Assembly: GCA_036874045.1 (NCBI GenBank)
Contig: CM072346.1
Coordinates: 10,826,001 to 10,890,000 of the forward strand
Source of the DNA: Cymodocea nodosa
Taxonomy: Eukaryota > Streptophyta > Magnoliopsida > Alismatales > Cymodoceaceae
Length of the DNA stretch: 64,000 nt
Reading direction: 5' to 3'
Shown here: positions 43,932 through 55,177 of the stretch, piece after piece
How the letters are laid out: each line of letters starts with the position of its first letter
Numbering within the stretch: the first letter of the stretch is position 1
Position numbers and translations under genes: made by a program
Notes under the pieces: generated by a model
What the model was told of the DNA's origin: nothing
The model's input: only the letters and a program-made list of their open reading frames with translations
The model's database searches: none

Positions 43932-44426
43932 CATGGAGTTACAGCTAACTCAATGGACTTACTTCGTTGATTGAACTATAAAACATGTGCAATAAAGAAA
44001 GAACTAGTTCAAATGTTTCAGATACTTACAAACCTAACTATCCGATGCTGAGATGCATTTCGGATAGTTACTAGATAACTTACTGAAAATTCACTTAAGT
44101 CATGCATTATAGTTTCAACACATGAACTCTAGGACGTAAGAAAATATTCTTTAAGCATTTAAAACATAACTATCTAGTACATGCAATATAACTCTCCGAA
44201 ATAATAGAAAATTCGAATAGAAAAGGAATTTCAAAGCCTGTAATTCACCAACAGTTCAGAAATATACTTAATTAACATTAATTTCTTGAAATTATGCAAA
44301 TTCTTTCATTAAAGCATATAATTGCACAATTATAACATAATGACTTAATTCTCATATGGTAAGCTAAATATTCTGCAATTAACCATCATTTAATCATTAA
44401 TATTATGCACTTTTTCATTCTAAACA
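43932..44426 (-). repeat. 5' LTR fragment of gypsy element C
   Basis: It matches the first approximately 495 bases of the 3' LTR (25441-24945), with about 8% differences by eye, ending at TGTTTAGAATG on the minus strand. The rest of the LTR, primer site, protease and RT were lost in one deletion. Confidence 0.85.
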
Positions 44427-45270
44427 AAACTCCTTTTGAAATTATGTTTGATAGGGTTCCAAAAATTTCCTATATGAAACCATTTGGCTGTAAGTGCTTT
44501 ATCCTTAACACTAAGGATAAAAGGGATAAATTTCAAGCCAAAGCAGATGAAGGAATTTTGTAGGTTACTCTACTGAAAGTAGAGCCTATAGAGTGTATAA
44601 TAAGACTTCTAGAACCATTGAAGAAACCCTTCATGTAAGTTTCAATGAAAATTCTTTTAGAGAATCTCAATCTAAAGCTGATAATGATGATATGATCAAT
44701 TTCCTAAAAGAATTAGAGATCAATAGAGAGATTGAAGATTTATTTGAGAAAATTAAAAATATGAACTTAAAAGATCAAACTAATGGTTAAAGTGATGTAC
44801 CTTCAGATGTTGGTGAGAATATTGAGGAGAATCATAGAAGTTGGCGTTATTCTTCATCACATCCCATCACTCAAGTCGTTGGTAATATTAATGAGGGAGT
44901 TAAAATAAGAGCTTCAATAAATTTAAATAGTACGTGTATGTTTGTTTCTATGGTGGAACTAAAGAATTTAGAAGAAAAATTATTTGATGAAAATTTGATA
45001 GTGGCAATGCAAGATGAACTAAATCAATTCATCAAAAATGATGTTTGGGAATTAGTCTCTCCACTAGAACATTAGTCCATAATAGGTACAAAGTGGATCT
45101 TTAGAAACAAAACTAATGAGACTAGTCAAGTTATAAGAAATAAAGCTAGATTAGTTGCATAAGGGTATACACAAGAAGAAAGACTTGATTATGATGAAAC
45201 TTTTGCTCCTATGGCTAGGTTAGAAAGTATTAGAATATTATTGGCCTATGCTTGCTATATGGATTTTAAA
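44427..45270 (+). pseudogene. Integrase end and RT start of copia pol (element E, right half)
   Basis: It resumes element E after C: PFEIMFDRVPKISYMKPFGC, KCFILNTKDKRDKFQAK, then the RT start KWIFRNKTNETSQVIRNKAR and [20 protein letters not shown]. It stops at YACYMDF, where the end of another copia LTR (element F) begins; the two share a few bases (TTAAAAATACAC-like) at the joint. Several interruptions. Confidence 0.85.
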
Positions 45271-45328
45271 AATACACAATTCACCCCCCTCTTGTGTAGT
45301 CATACGATCCTACAAGTGGATCAGAGCT
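45271..45328 (+). repeat. LTR end and primer binding site, element F
   Basis: AATACACAATTCACCCCCC...GATCCTACA (to 45314) is the LTR tail. The primer site at 45317-45327 reads TGGATCAGAGC, slightly shorter than the family form. Confidence 0.8.
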
Positions 45329-45513
45329 TTGTTAATAATCTTTGATATAAAATCAACACCAACTTATTTAATATCATTGCTTATTCTACCTTCCTTGTTT
45401 TTAAACAGAAATTAATATCTGAGCATATGTTTAACTTTCTTGATTTAAGGCTCAAGTTGTTTTAAAGTTTTTAGACTGTTTAAAATCAAATAGGTTGAAA
45501 AATCTAAGGTAAA

Positions 45514-47739
45514 ATGGCTACTGGAAATGGTAATTTTTCTTTATATGAAGGCCAAAATCTTAATCGTCCTCCTTTATTTGATGGAATACATTTTGAATAT
45601 TGGAAATATAGGATGACTGTTTTTCTTCAAAGTATAGATCATAAATTGTGGTTCATAATTTCTAAACCATATACTCCGTTAAGTACTCCTTATAATACTT
45701 GGACAATTACTGAAAAAGAAAATGAAACTCTGAATGCTAAGGGCTTAAATATTTTATTTTGTGCATTGAGTTATGAACAGTTCAGTAAAGTGTCAGCATA
45801 TAAATCTGCTTATGAGGTGTGGCATGCATTAGAAGTTTCACATGAAGGTACTTCTCAAGTTAAAGAGACAAAAATAAACATGTTGATTCATAAGTATGAA
45901 CTCTTTAAGATGCATGAAGACGAAAATATTTCTGAGATGTTTTCCAGATTTCTTGATATCATAAACTCTTTAAAATGTTTAGGAAAGAATTTTGAACAAA
46001 AGGATTTGGTGAGGAAAATTCTCAGATCCCTAAGTTCTAAATGGTCTCAGAAAGTAACATTAATTGAGGAATCACGAGATTTAAATGTTTATACTATGAA
46101 TGAACTTATAGGAAATTTAGCAGCTTATGAAGTTCAATTAAATGAATCACTGAGTCACAACAAACTAAAAATGAAGAAAGAAATAGCCTTCAAAATTAAT
46201 TCAGATTCTAATATATCTACTGATTCTGACGAGGATTTGATTTTGCTGACTAGGAAATTCAAGAAAGCATGGAAAGCTAGGAAACAGCAAATGAACAAAA
46301 ATGATAAACCCTCAACGTCAAAATCATTGAATGACAAGAATTCTTCATCCAAAAAGTATGTATGTTACAACTGTAAGAAACTTGGACATCTTTCTCTAGA
46401 TTGTCCTACGAGGAAAAATGAAAAGCAAAGTAGGACAAATCAGAAGAAGACGGCTCAGAAAACTCAGAAAAAGTTTTACAAGAAAAAGGCTTCGAAGGTC
46501 ACTTGGGATGACACGTCTGAAGAGTCTGAATCTGAGGAATCAGCATCAAAATCTTCACATTCAGAAGGAGAACAAGAGTTAGAAGATGTTGCTCATGTGT
46601 GCTTCATGGCAGATGAGTCTAAGGTAATATCTGATCCTGAAAGTCATTCAGATTTCAACTTTGATGAATTACTATGTGCTTATCATGCATTATTACAAAA
46701 ACTTAAAGTATGTAAACTGGAAAATAAGAATATTAGAAAATCTTCATCCATTATGGAAGAAGAAAATTGTTTCCTGTCTACTACTTTAGAAAAGTTTAAA
46801 TGTGATAATGAAAATCATGCTAGAGATTTGCAAAAATTTAGATTTAATGAATGTATCTTGCATGAACAAATACAGAATATAAATGCTGAAAAATTAAAGA
46901 TAGAATCTGAAAACGAAATGTTGAGAAACAATACAAATGAACTTGAATTAGAGATAGATAAATTAAAACTGAGAGAGCAAGATTTAAATTCTACCATTGA
47001 CAAATAGAATTTAAGTCAAACTAAGTTAGACAAACTAACTAGTACCCCTACGGTGTCTTATAAATTGGGCTTAGGATTTGATTATCCTGAATATCCTGAA
47101 TCTCAAGGCAATAAAGGATTTATTAGTTGCAGTTCAAGTAAATCTAAGACTAAAATTCCTTTTATTATGAAACAAGGTAATAAATATGTAGTAGGTACTT
47201 CAAGGGATGAATCATGCAGTAATAATATAAATCAATGTGATTTGTCAAATTGTACTTCTAACATGACTATAAATGTTTCTAAAAATTTTGTTTCTTGTTC
47301 TGGAAATTCAGTTTCTAATGTTTCTAAAATTTCATACAATTGTAGTAAATTGAAAATTCAGAAACCTAAGCATGTAATTCAATACACTAGTATTAGACCA
47401 ATTACTCATTCTAAATGTGATAAAACAAAAAATTCTTGTGTAGAAAAAGATTTTGTATGTACTGAAAGTGTTAATACAAGTACAAAATCTTGGTATGAAC
47501 TTACAGAAATGTATAAGCATGACCAAAATAAATTCACATCTGATAAAAATATGTTTGGTCTTGATTATACTACATCTGAAAACAAAAAGAATGATTGTAA
47601 AAGCAATAATGCTATATGTGAGTATGAAGCTAATGATAAATCAATAGTACTTACAACTAATAAGAATATAAATGATAATGTTAAACTATTTTTAAACAAA
47701 AAGAAGAAATATGCGTTTAATGAACTTGGTCCTCAATAA
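45514..47739 (+). CDS. Gag with coiled-coil tail (element F)
   Basis: A long open frame of about 497 codons from MATGNGNFSLYEGQNLNRPP. The copia gag domain occupies roughly residues 20-215 (YEVWHALEVSHEGTSQVKET, KYELFKMHEDENISEMFSRF). It is followed by a CCHC knuckle (CYNCKKLGHLSLDC, about 285-300), a lysine-rich patch, an acidic serine-rich stretch and a coiled coil (about 390-497, with LRNNTNELELEIDKLKL). From 47053 a further polar Ser/Asn/Lys-rich region runs to NELGPQ. Gag would build the particle; the long coiled tail is characteristic of Sireviruses. Confidence 0.85.
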
Positions 47740-47779
47740 CATTGGGTACCAAGAAAAAGTTTTTCTTAATTTGTGTTGC

Positions 47780-49250
47780 AGGAGGAATCAACATCAAAAT
47801 GGATCTTGGACAGTGGAGCGTCGAGTCACATGATCGGATAGAAAAGTCTATTACAAAATTTTACAAATACCATGAAAGGAAGTGTAACATTTGGAAACAA
47901 AAGCAAAGATAAAATCATAGGTATGGGCAATGTTCGAATAACTCCTACTTGTGTTATTTCGAATGTACTATATGTAGAAAACCAAGGATTTAATTTGCTG
48001 AGTGTCATAAAACTAACTGAAAATGGATATTATGTAGTGTTTGAAGATAATATTTGCAAAATAATTGATAAAAATACAGATGAAATTAAGTTTATTGCTA
48101 AAAGAAAAGGTTATGTATGTATTTTATCTTTACTTTCTGGTGTAGTTGATTTAAATTCATGTTTGCTAGCTGAAACTAGTGATGCATATCTATGGCATAG
48201 AAGGATTGGGCATATAAATATGAAACTGTTGCATAAACTATCTAGAAAACATTTAGTGAGAGGTTTACCAAAGATTAAATACTCAAAGAACTTTATGTGT
48301 GATGCATGTGAGTTAGGCAAACTTCACAAAAACTCTTTTAAATCCAAAACTGATATTTCAAGCAAGAGAGTCTTAGAACTTATACATATGGATCTATTTG
48401 GACCAACAAGAATCATGAGTCTTGGTGGTAAACGGTATGTATTTGTTTTAGTAGATGACTTCTCTAGATACACTTGGGTATATTTTCTAGCATCTAAGAC
48501 AGAAGTTTTTGAAAAATTTAAAATGTTTTGCAATTTTGTTCAAAACGAGTAGAGTGTCTCTATTCAAAAACTTAGGAGTGATCATGGAACTAAATTTGAT
48601 AATGATCAAATGGATAACTATTGTAATGAGCATGGCATTGATCACAATTTTTCTTTTCCAAGAGCACCGTGTCAAAAGGGTGTTGTTGAGAGAAAGAATA
48701 GATCACTTCAAGAAATGGCCAGAACTATGTTGAATGAACATAAGTTACCTCAAAATCTTTGGGCTAAAGCAGTAAATACAGTTTGTTATGTTATTAACAG
48801 AAGTCATTTAAGACCTCATGTTAATAAAACTTCTTTTGAAATTATGTTTAATAGGATTCCAAAAATTTCCTATATGAAACCATTTGGATTCAAGTGTTTT
48901 ATTCTTAATACTAAGGATAAAAGGGATAAATTTCAAGCCAAATCAGATGAAGGAATTTTTGTAGGTTACTTTACTAGAAGTAAAGCCTATAGAGTATATA
49001 ACAAGACTTCTAGGACCATTGAAGAAACCCTCCATGTAAGCTTCAATGAAAATTCTCTTAGAGAATCTCAATCTAAAGCTGATAATGATGATATGATCAA
49101 TTTTCCAAATGAGTTAGAGATCAATAGAGAGATTGATGATTTATCTGAGAAAATCAAAAATATGAACTTAAATGATCAAACTAATGATAAAAGTGATGGA
49201 CTTTCAGATGTTGATGAGAATATTGAGGAAAATCAAAGATATTAGCGTTA
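47780..49250 (+). pseudogene. Protease and integrase (element F)
   Basis: KWILDSGASSHMIG marks the protease. The pre-integrase domain (LWHRRIGHINMKLLHKLSRK, CDACELGKLHKNSF) precedes the integrase core (LIHMDLFGPTRIMSLGG, VLVDDFSRYTWVYFL, GVVERKNRSLQEMARTML). The integrase end shows DKRDKFQAKSDEGIFVGYFT. A few interruptions. Confidence 0.85.
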
Positions 49251-49394
49251 TTCTTCATCACATCCCATTACTTAAGTCATTGGTAATATTAATGAGGGAG
49301 TTAAAACTAGAGCTTCAGTAAATTTAAATAGTATGTGTATGTTTGTTTCTATGGTGGAACCAAGGAATATATAAGAAGCATTATCTGATGAAAA

Positions 49395-50889
49395 TTGGAT
49401 AGTGGCAATGCAAGAAGAACTAAATCAATTCATCAAAAATGATGTATGGGAATTAGTCTCTCCTCCAGAAAATCAGTCCATAATAGGTACAAAGTGGATC
49501 TTTAGAAACAAAACTAACGAAACTGGTCAAATTATAAGGAATAAAGCTAGATTAGTTGCACAAGGGTATACATAGGAAGAAGGATTAGATTATGATGAAA
49601 CATTTGCTCCTGTGGCTAGGTTAGAAAGTATTAGAATATTATTGGCCTATGCTTGTTATATGGATTTTAAATTATATCAAATGGATGTAAAGAGTGCATT
49701 TCTAAATGGTTTAATTAATGAAGAAGTCTATGTAAAACAACCACCGGGATTTGAAGATATTAAAAATCCTGACTTTGTGTATAAATTGAAGAAAGCCTTA
49801 TATGGTTTGAAGCAAGCACCTAGATCATGGTATGAAAGATTGTCTACTTTTTTAATAGAAAAAGGCTATATCATGGGAAAAGTGGATCATACTCTATTTA
49901 TTAAGAGAGATGGTAAAGATCAGATTGTTGTTCAAATATACGTGGATGATATAATCTTTGGAGCAACCTCTAATAAGTTGATAGAAATATTCTCTAAAGA
50001 GATGACTAATCAGTTTGAACTGAGTATGATAGGAGAACTTTCATATTTTCTAGGACTTCAAATTAAGCAAATGGATAAAGGTATATTTTTAAATCATGAA
50101 AATTATGCAGATGAAATGCTTAAGAAATTTAATTTTAATGATACAAGGATTCGAGGAACTCCTATGAGTACTACCTTAAAGTTAGATATTAATGACATAG
50201 GAAAATCTATAGATCAAAGAAAATACAGAAGTATGATTGGTTTTTTACTTTATTTGACTGCTAGTAGACTTGATATTATGTTTGCTGTGTGTGTTTGTGC
50301 TAGATTTCAATCTAATCCTAAGGAATCACAATTAATTGCAGTTAAAAGAATATTTAGATATATACAAGGAACTAAAAATTTCAGACTGTATTATTCTAGG
50401 GATAGTTCAATAGATCTTATAGGATATACTGATGTTGATTATGCAGGATCTAAATTTGATAGAAAGAGTACCAGTGGCACATGTCAATTATTGGGAAATA
50501 ATTTGGTGTCATGGTTTAGTAAAAAGCAAAACTGTGTAGCACTTTCTACTATAGAAGCTGAATATGTTGCTGCTGCACTGTGTTGCACTCAGATTCTGTG
50601 GATAAGGCAAACTTTAGAAGATTTTGGATTATCTTATGATACAACTGAGATTTATTGTGACAGTAGTTCTACAATAAATCTTTCCAAAAATCTTGTATTA
50701 CATTCAAGAGCAAAGCATATAGAGGTTAGACATCATTTTCTAAGAGATAACGTAATTAAAAGAAAAATTAAATTAGAATTTGTGTCTAGTAAAAATCAAT
50801 TAGCTGATATATTTACAAAACCTCTAGACAAAAATACATTGTACAACATTAGATTAAATTTAGGTATTTATAGGTTATGTGATGTGTAA
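49395..50889 (+). CDS. Reverse transcriptase and RNase H (element F)
   Basis: The frame from about 49612 is open for 425 codons. RT motifs are [40 protein letters not shown] and [15 protein letters not shown]. The connection and RNase H include DRKSTSGTCQLLGNNLVSWF, EAEYVAAALCCTQILW and DSSSTINLSKNLVLHSRAKH. The end GIYRLCDV is followed at once by the noncoding module. Confidence 0.9.
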
Positions 50890-51962
50890 AATGCTTAAAC
50901 TCCACATAAAAAGATAAATATTATTGATGATGTTGTTCACCTCATAGATATTATATACTTATTATAAATATCTAAAGTAATATCTAAACTGCTGCTTAAG
51001 ATACTATGTATTTATTGTAAAATCATAGTAGTATCTTATTGATTTTAAGTAGTTTATCAATTTTAATAGTTTTTACGATTTTAAGTGGAAGTGTAAATGA
51101 AAAACATTAAATACTTCTGACATTCTGAAATTTTGATTAAATGTTTTCTTTGAATCAAGGAAAATGCATATGATCATGCATAAATTTGACTTAATTGATT
51201 AAACTTGTAGAATAAGTTATATGTAACTCATCTTAAACTGTTAATCAAAAGTATAAGCTTATTGAAACTGATTCATATTCTCAGTACAATCATAGAAGTA
51301 AAAATTGTATGAGATTTGTGTTTTATTGCATCTGTATTAATGGAATACATATATACTGTGCTTAAAATGAAAAGTACTTACAAAGTAAAAATCTTTGAGA
51401 GTTTATTGATCAGTTTGATCACGAGCCTTTTGTACTTGAGTAAATAGGTATGTAAGGATTGTTGTCCTGAAAAAGGATTCTTTAAATCTGGCAACCTAAG
51501 GTACTGATTAGATTTGGGATTGTTGACTAAAAGCTCATTACACGGGTACATTAGAAAGCTCTTGTATGATTCAAGCTTTTCAAACTAACTTTTAAAGAAA
51601 ATTATCAATATTTACTGTTTTGAAAAGAAAAAGTTGTTTCATTAATTACAGATATCTTTGAATCGCATATAGTTTATACCAATATGACTACTGATTTATT
51701 GAATCAACATTAGTACTTTTGAAAACGTTTATTTGAGATACATTCTTTTATTCTCCTTGAATTAATCGAATTGAGTTCAAAGTTGTATTTTGATTCATAT
51801 AGAGTAGGAATTGATTCTGAAAATTATTTTTGATGATGTCAGGATAACGGAAGTCTCTGAAAAGAAAATGTAAAAGTATAGTTATACTTAACATCTATTG
51901 TCACTACAAGTATATTTTGTATTTTGATTGAATATATTTGAAGTATATTTGTAGGGGGAGGA
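50890..51962 (+). other. Conserved noncoding module with internal polypurine tract (element F)
   Basis: Same module as in A (8371-9445), and in part as in gypsy C. The strongest block is about 51400-51595. It ends in GTAGGGGGAGG (about 51952-51962). No coding capacity seen. Confidence 0.75.
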
Positions 51963-52179
51963 TTAACAATGTTGAAAATAGATTAATATAATTTAGAATA
52001 CAAATCTTAGTTAATCTGAATTAATGTCCTCTTAAAATCTTGATGAAATAATTTAAAAAGACAAATAAACTATTTTAGATTCAAAGGACAAAATATTCAA
52101 ATAGTTTACAATGTTCTCAAGATAATGTTAAGTTTAGCATGTGTGTTGTTTTCAGAACGTTTCAGTTGGAAGCATCCGA

Positions 52180-52472
52180 AAATTGGTGTACTAACTAGAC
52201 GTTATGTTAGATAAGGTAACGTGTAAAACTGCCTCTAGATAGTGTTTTACTCGTTAGGTTGGTTAACTCAATGAGTTATACTTGAATATTTCAGGTACCT
52301 TGATTGAATAAACTTTATTCAATATTTATTTAATTTCTAAACCCGACTTCTCTTCACGTTGAGTTATACGCCTAAAAACCCTATTTAAACACTTATTACA
52401 CGAGCACTTAGGTTATTTGTAAACTTAGGTCAAGAAAATCTTTCCCGCTTGTTGCTGTTACAACCTACGACG
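52180..52472 (+). promoter_or_regulatory. Putative internal promoter of ORF3 (element F)
   Basis: GTTATGTTAG, CTCGTTAGGTTGGTTAACTC, CAATGAGTTA and CACGTTGAGTTA motifs stand before TATTTAAA (52382-52389), about 85 bases upstream of the ATG at 52473. The block is kept almost unchanged in A. Bases 51963-52179 are AT-rich with nothing recognised. Confidence 0.5.
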
Positions 52473-54731
52473 ATGGTCTCCAAGTTCTACAAAGGTTGTG
52501 CCAAAGGAAAAGGCAAAAGCAGAAGAGATGCAAAAGGAAAAGAAATAGAGAATGATGAAGTTCCACGTACTTGGTTCAAGAAAATATTTCGAGTGGACAA
52601 AAGGTTAGAAGAACTTTATAGAGATTACTTCTTTTCTCAGGATATATTAGATGAAGTTAGACAAGAACTTCAACATACTGATGCAAGTATTACATACATG
52701 GGTATTCGAAGTAAATATGATAGAGAATACAGAATGAAATGTGCTGAGATTGCATTTTTGGAACAACATGCAAAATATTTGGAAAAAGGTGTAGGTTCAT
52801 CAAATAGAACTCCTCAAACTCCTATAAACGGTACAAGACTACATGCATTTGAGGAAGAGCATGAATTAGCTATCCCTACTCCTTTATATTCAAAACAAGT
52901 AGAATCAGATATTGTTGTAGGCAAAATAAAAGTTGATAGTCTTCGAAAGGTCGTTGCAATAGAAAGTGCCTTAGAAGAATTAAAGCAGAAAACTTTTATG
53001 GAGCAATTTGAAAGGAAAACAGCAATACTTGAAAAGGAGAAATAGAAATGTTATAGAAGAAGGAAAGTTAGAAAAGTTATGTCTAAGGAAACAAAGTCTA
53101 TTGATAAATGAAAATTAGATGAAAATTTATTTCCAAAGGACAATGTATGTCTAGACATTGTACTTTATTGTGCATCTGATAAACTCATCAGTTCCGAACA
53201 CACTAAAACTGATGAAGATAATGAGACTTTATTTTCCCTTGCTAGAAAGCTTGAGAAGAAATCCAAGTCAAATATGAGCTCAAGTTGTTCTATTAGTACA
53301 AGTCCTGATGATGCAAAAATTAACAAATCAGAGCATCAAGCACCTGACATTGAACAAGTTATTACAGATATAATTGATAATGTTGAAGTAGTAACTAGTT
53401 CAAAGGCTGAATTGTCTGGAGTAGCAGATATTGAAATTGTTAAGACTCCAGAAGAGCTAAAAGTTAACCAGCCTTCTACGGAATCTATAGAAGTAGAGTC
53501 TGAGAATTCACAGCATGAATCAATGGAATTATCTGTTGAACAAAATGAACAATTACAGACAGATACATCGACTGTAGAATTTGTGGAAAAATTGTACTCT
53601 GAACATTCTATAGAGACTAAACAGATGAATGTTGAGCATATTGACAATGTTCCTAACATTATTGAAGCTGAAGAATCAAGCTTACTTGAGCAGCTTCAAG
53701 ATAATATTTTGGAAGAGGAACAACATGACATTCATTTTGAAGAAGAGGTTCCTGAAGATGAATTAAACTCTGAATCACGGCTTCAGGTATCACCTTCTTT
53801 GTGTACAATACTAAAAGTTCAAGGTAATACAATTCATTTTAGATCTGAAGAAGCATTGCAGAAATACAATAATCTGATTACATGTTAGATTCTGCATGCT
53901 CATCCAATAAAATTCAGAAATTTGATGGAAATAAGAGATCTGTTTGAGTTTCAAGGCCTCATTAAATTCTTGCCAGTAGGAACAAAATGGAAGCAATACA
54001 CAGAGCTTATTGTAGCTTTTTATAGCAATCTGGACAAAAATGGAAATTTTCTGAAAACTCAAATAAATGAACAGGAGTTTATATTGTCTCCTGAGTTAAT
54101 TTTTGAAGTTTTAGGATTAAAGAATGAAGGTGTTGTGGTTACCAACAGATTTGACATAATAGGACAACTGGAATGGAACATTCAGTCTTTATCAAAAATT
54201 CCAGATGTATATTCTGAAATGAGATTAACGGAAAATCTGAATGCAGAGGCAAGATTTATTGCAAATATATTGCATGCAAATTTATTTCATAGAATTGGAC
54301 ACAATTTGGAAGTTAGCAGAAGTTGTTTATATGCAACTTATGGCCTGCTGAATAGAAATCAAATAAATTGGTTTGACGTTTTTATGTCTCAACTACAGCA
54401 TATGAGTTCAAAGTTATTTTATGGTGATGCTGTATGTAGAATCCTTGCAAGCCAATTGACTTTATCTGATTGGCCCTCTAAAACTAAAGGCATGAGAGCA
54501 TTTAGTGTCAAAGATTTGCAAAAATTCCAGGCCATGCATAAACCTCAACGACAACAACAACAACAACCTGATATAGACCATATACAACAACAACAACAAA
54601 GTTATTCAGTTCAAGCAGAACAGCAAACCCAGCTACCTCCTGACTTAGATGTAGTGCTTAACGACATCAAAAATGATATTAGGCATCTAGGTGATAAAAT
54701 ATGTAATGCTATAAGTGATATATATACTTAG
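52473..54731 (+). pseudogene. ORF3 accessory gene (element F)
   Basis: The first ATG of the frame is at 52473. The N-terminus is basic (KGKGKSRRDAKGKE, possible nuclear signal), then helical with ITYMGIRSKYDREYRMKCAE and EELKQKTFMEQFERKTAILE. A long acidic, serine-rich linker follows. The core from about 53920 (open for 269 codons) shows EIRDLFEFQGLIKFLPVG, AFYSNLDKNG, ELIFEVLGLKNEGVVVTNR, EARFIANILHANLFHRIGHN, YATYGLLNRNQINWFDVF and SKLFYGDAVCRILASQ. It ends with a glutamine-rich tail and a short helix. Basic start, acidic linker and Gln-rich tail suggest a nuclear regulatory protein rather than a surface protein, but this is inference. A few interruptions. Confidence 0.75.
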
Positions 54732-55177
54732 GAGGGGTTGATAACTGTTTTTGTTTGTTTCTGAATACAAAATGTAATGTTTGTATTACTTGTTTGATTT
54801 GATTGAACAATACATTTTTCTGTAAATGTCTTCAATTATTATTCTTGTTTACAGAAAGAGTTGTTGTAATTATCTTTTTGATTAATGACAAAAAGGGGGA
54901 GAAATATTATAAAAAGATGATTATGATCTTAATTGCATATATATATTATAAAAGGAGATGCTATTTAAATGGTTATTGTAATCTGACAGATGATAATTAG
55001 AAAACTGATACTTATATAATTATTGACATCTGAGAGTTTTAGTTCTGAGAGGTAAAATTTATACAAATAATAGAAATAAGCTTAAGTGAACTTAAGTCAA
55101 CAAAGGTGCTTTGTTGAGTTAAACATATTTCATAATTGATTTAATATGGTTTTGTCATCATCAAAAAGGGGGGAGAT
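54730..55177 (+). other. ORF3 tail and two polypurine tracts (element F)
   Basis: AT-rich, no gene. CAAAAAGGGGGAGAAATA (about 54889) and CAAAAAGGGGGGAGATTG (about 55163) repeat the paired arrangement of A; the second abuts the LTR. Confidence 0.7.

Larger units (their letters stand above)
23594..44426 (-). mobile_element. Athila-like Ty3/gypsy element C, minus strand, interrupted by G
   Basis: The element is flanked by AAACT duplications and has TG...CA LTR ends of the TGTTTAGAATG family. In its own sense the order is: truncated 5' LTR (44426-43932), end of RNase H and integrase (43931-43054), insertion of copia G, rest of integrase (31447-30876), internal promoter, accessory ORF2/ORF3 (30040-27817), motif array, gag N-terminal fragment (26760-26386), noncoding module, polypurine tract, 3' LTR. 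Primer site, protease and RT are lost. Two large structural losses and more than ten coding interruptions. LTR remnants differ by roughly 8% by eye, suggesting an age of a few million years under common plant rates. Confidence 0.85.
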
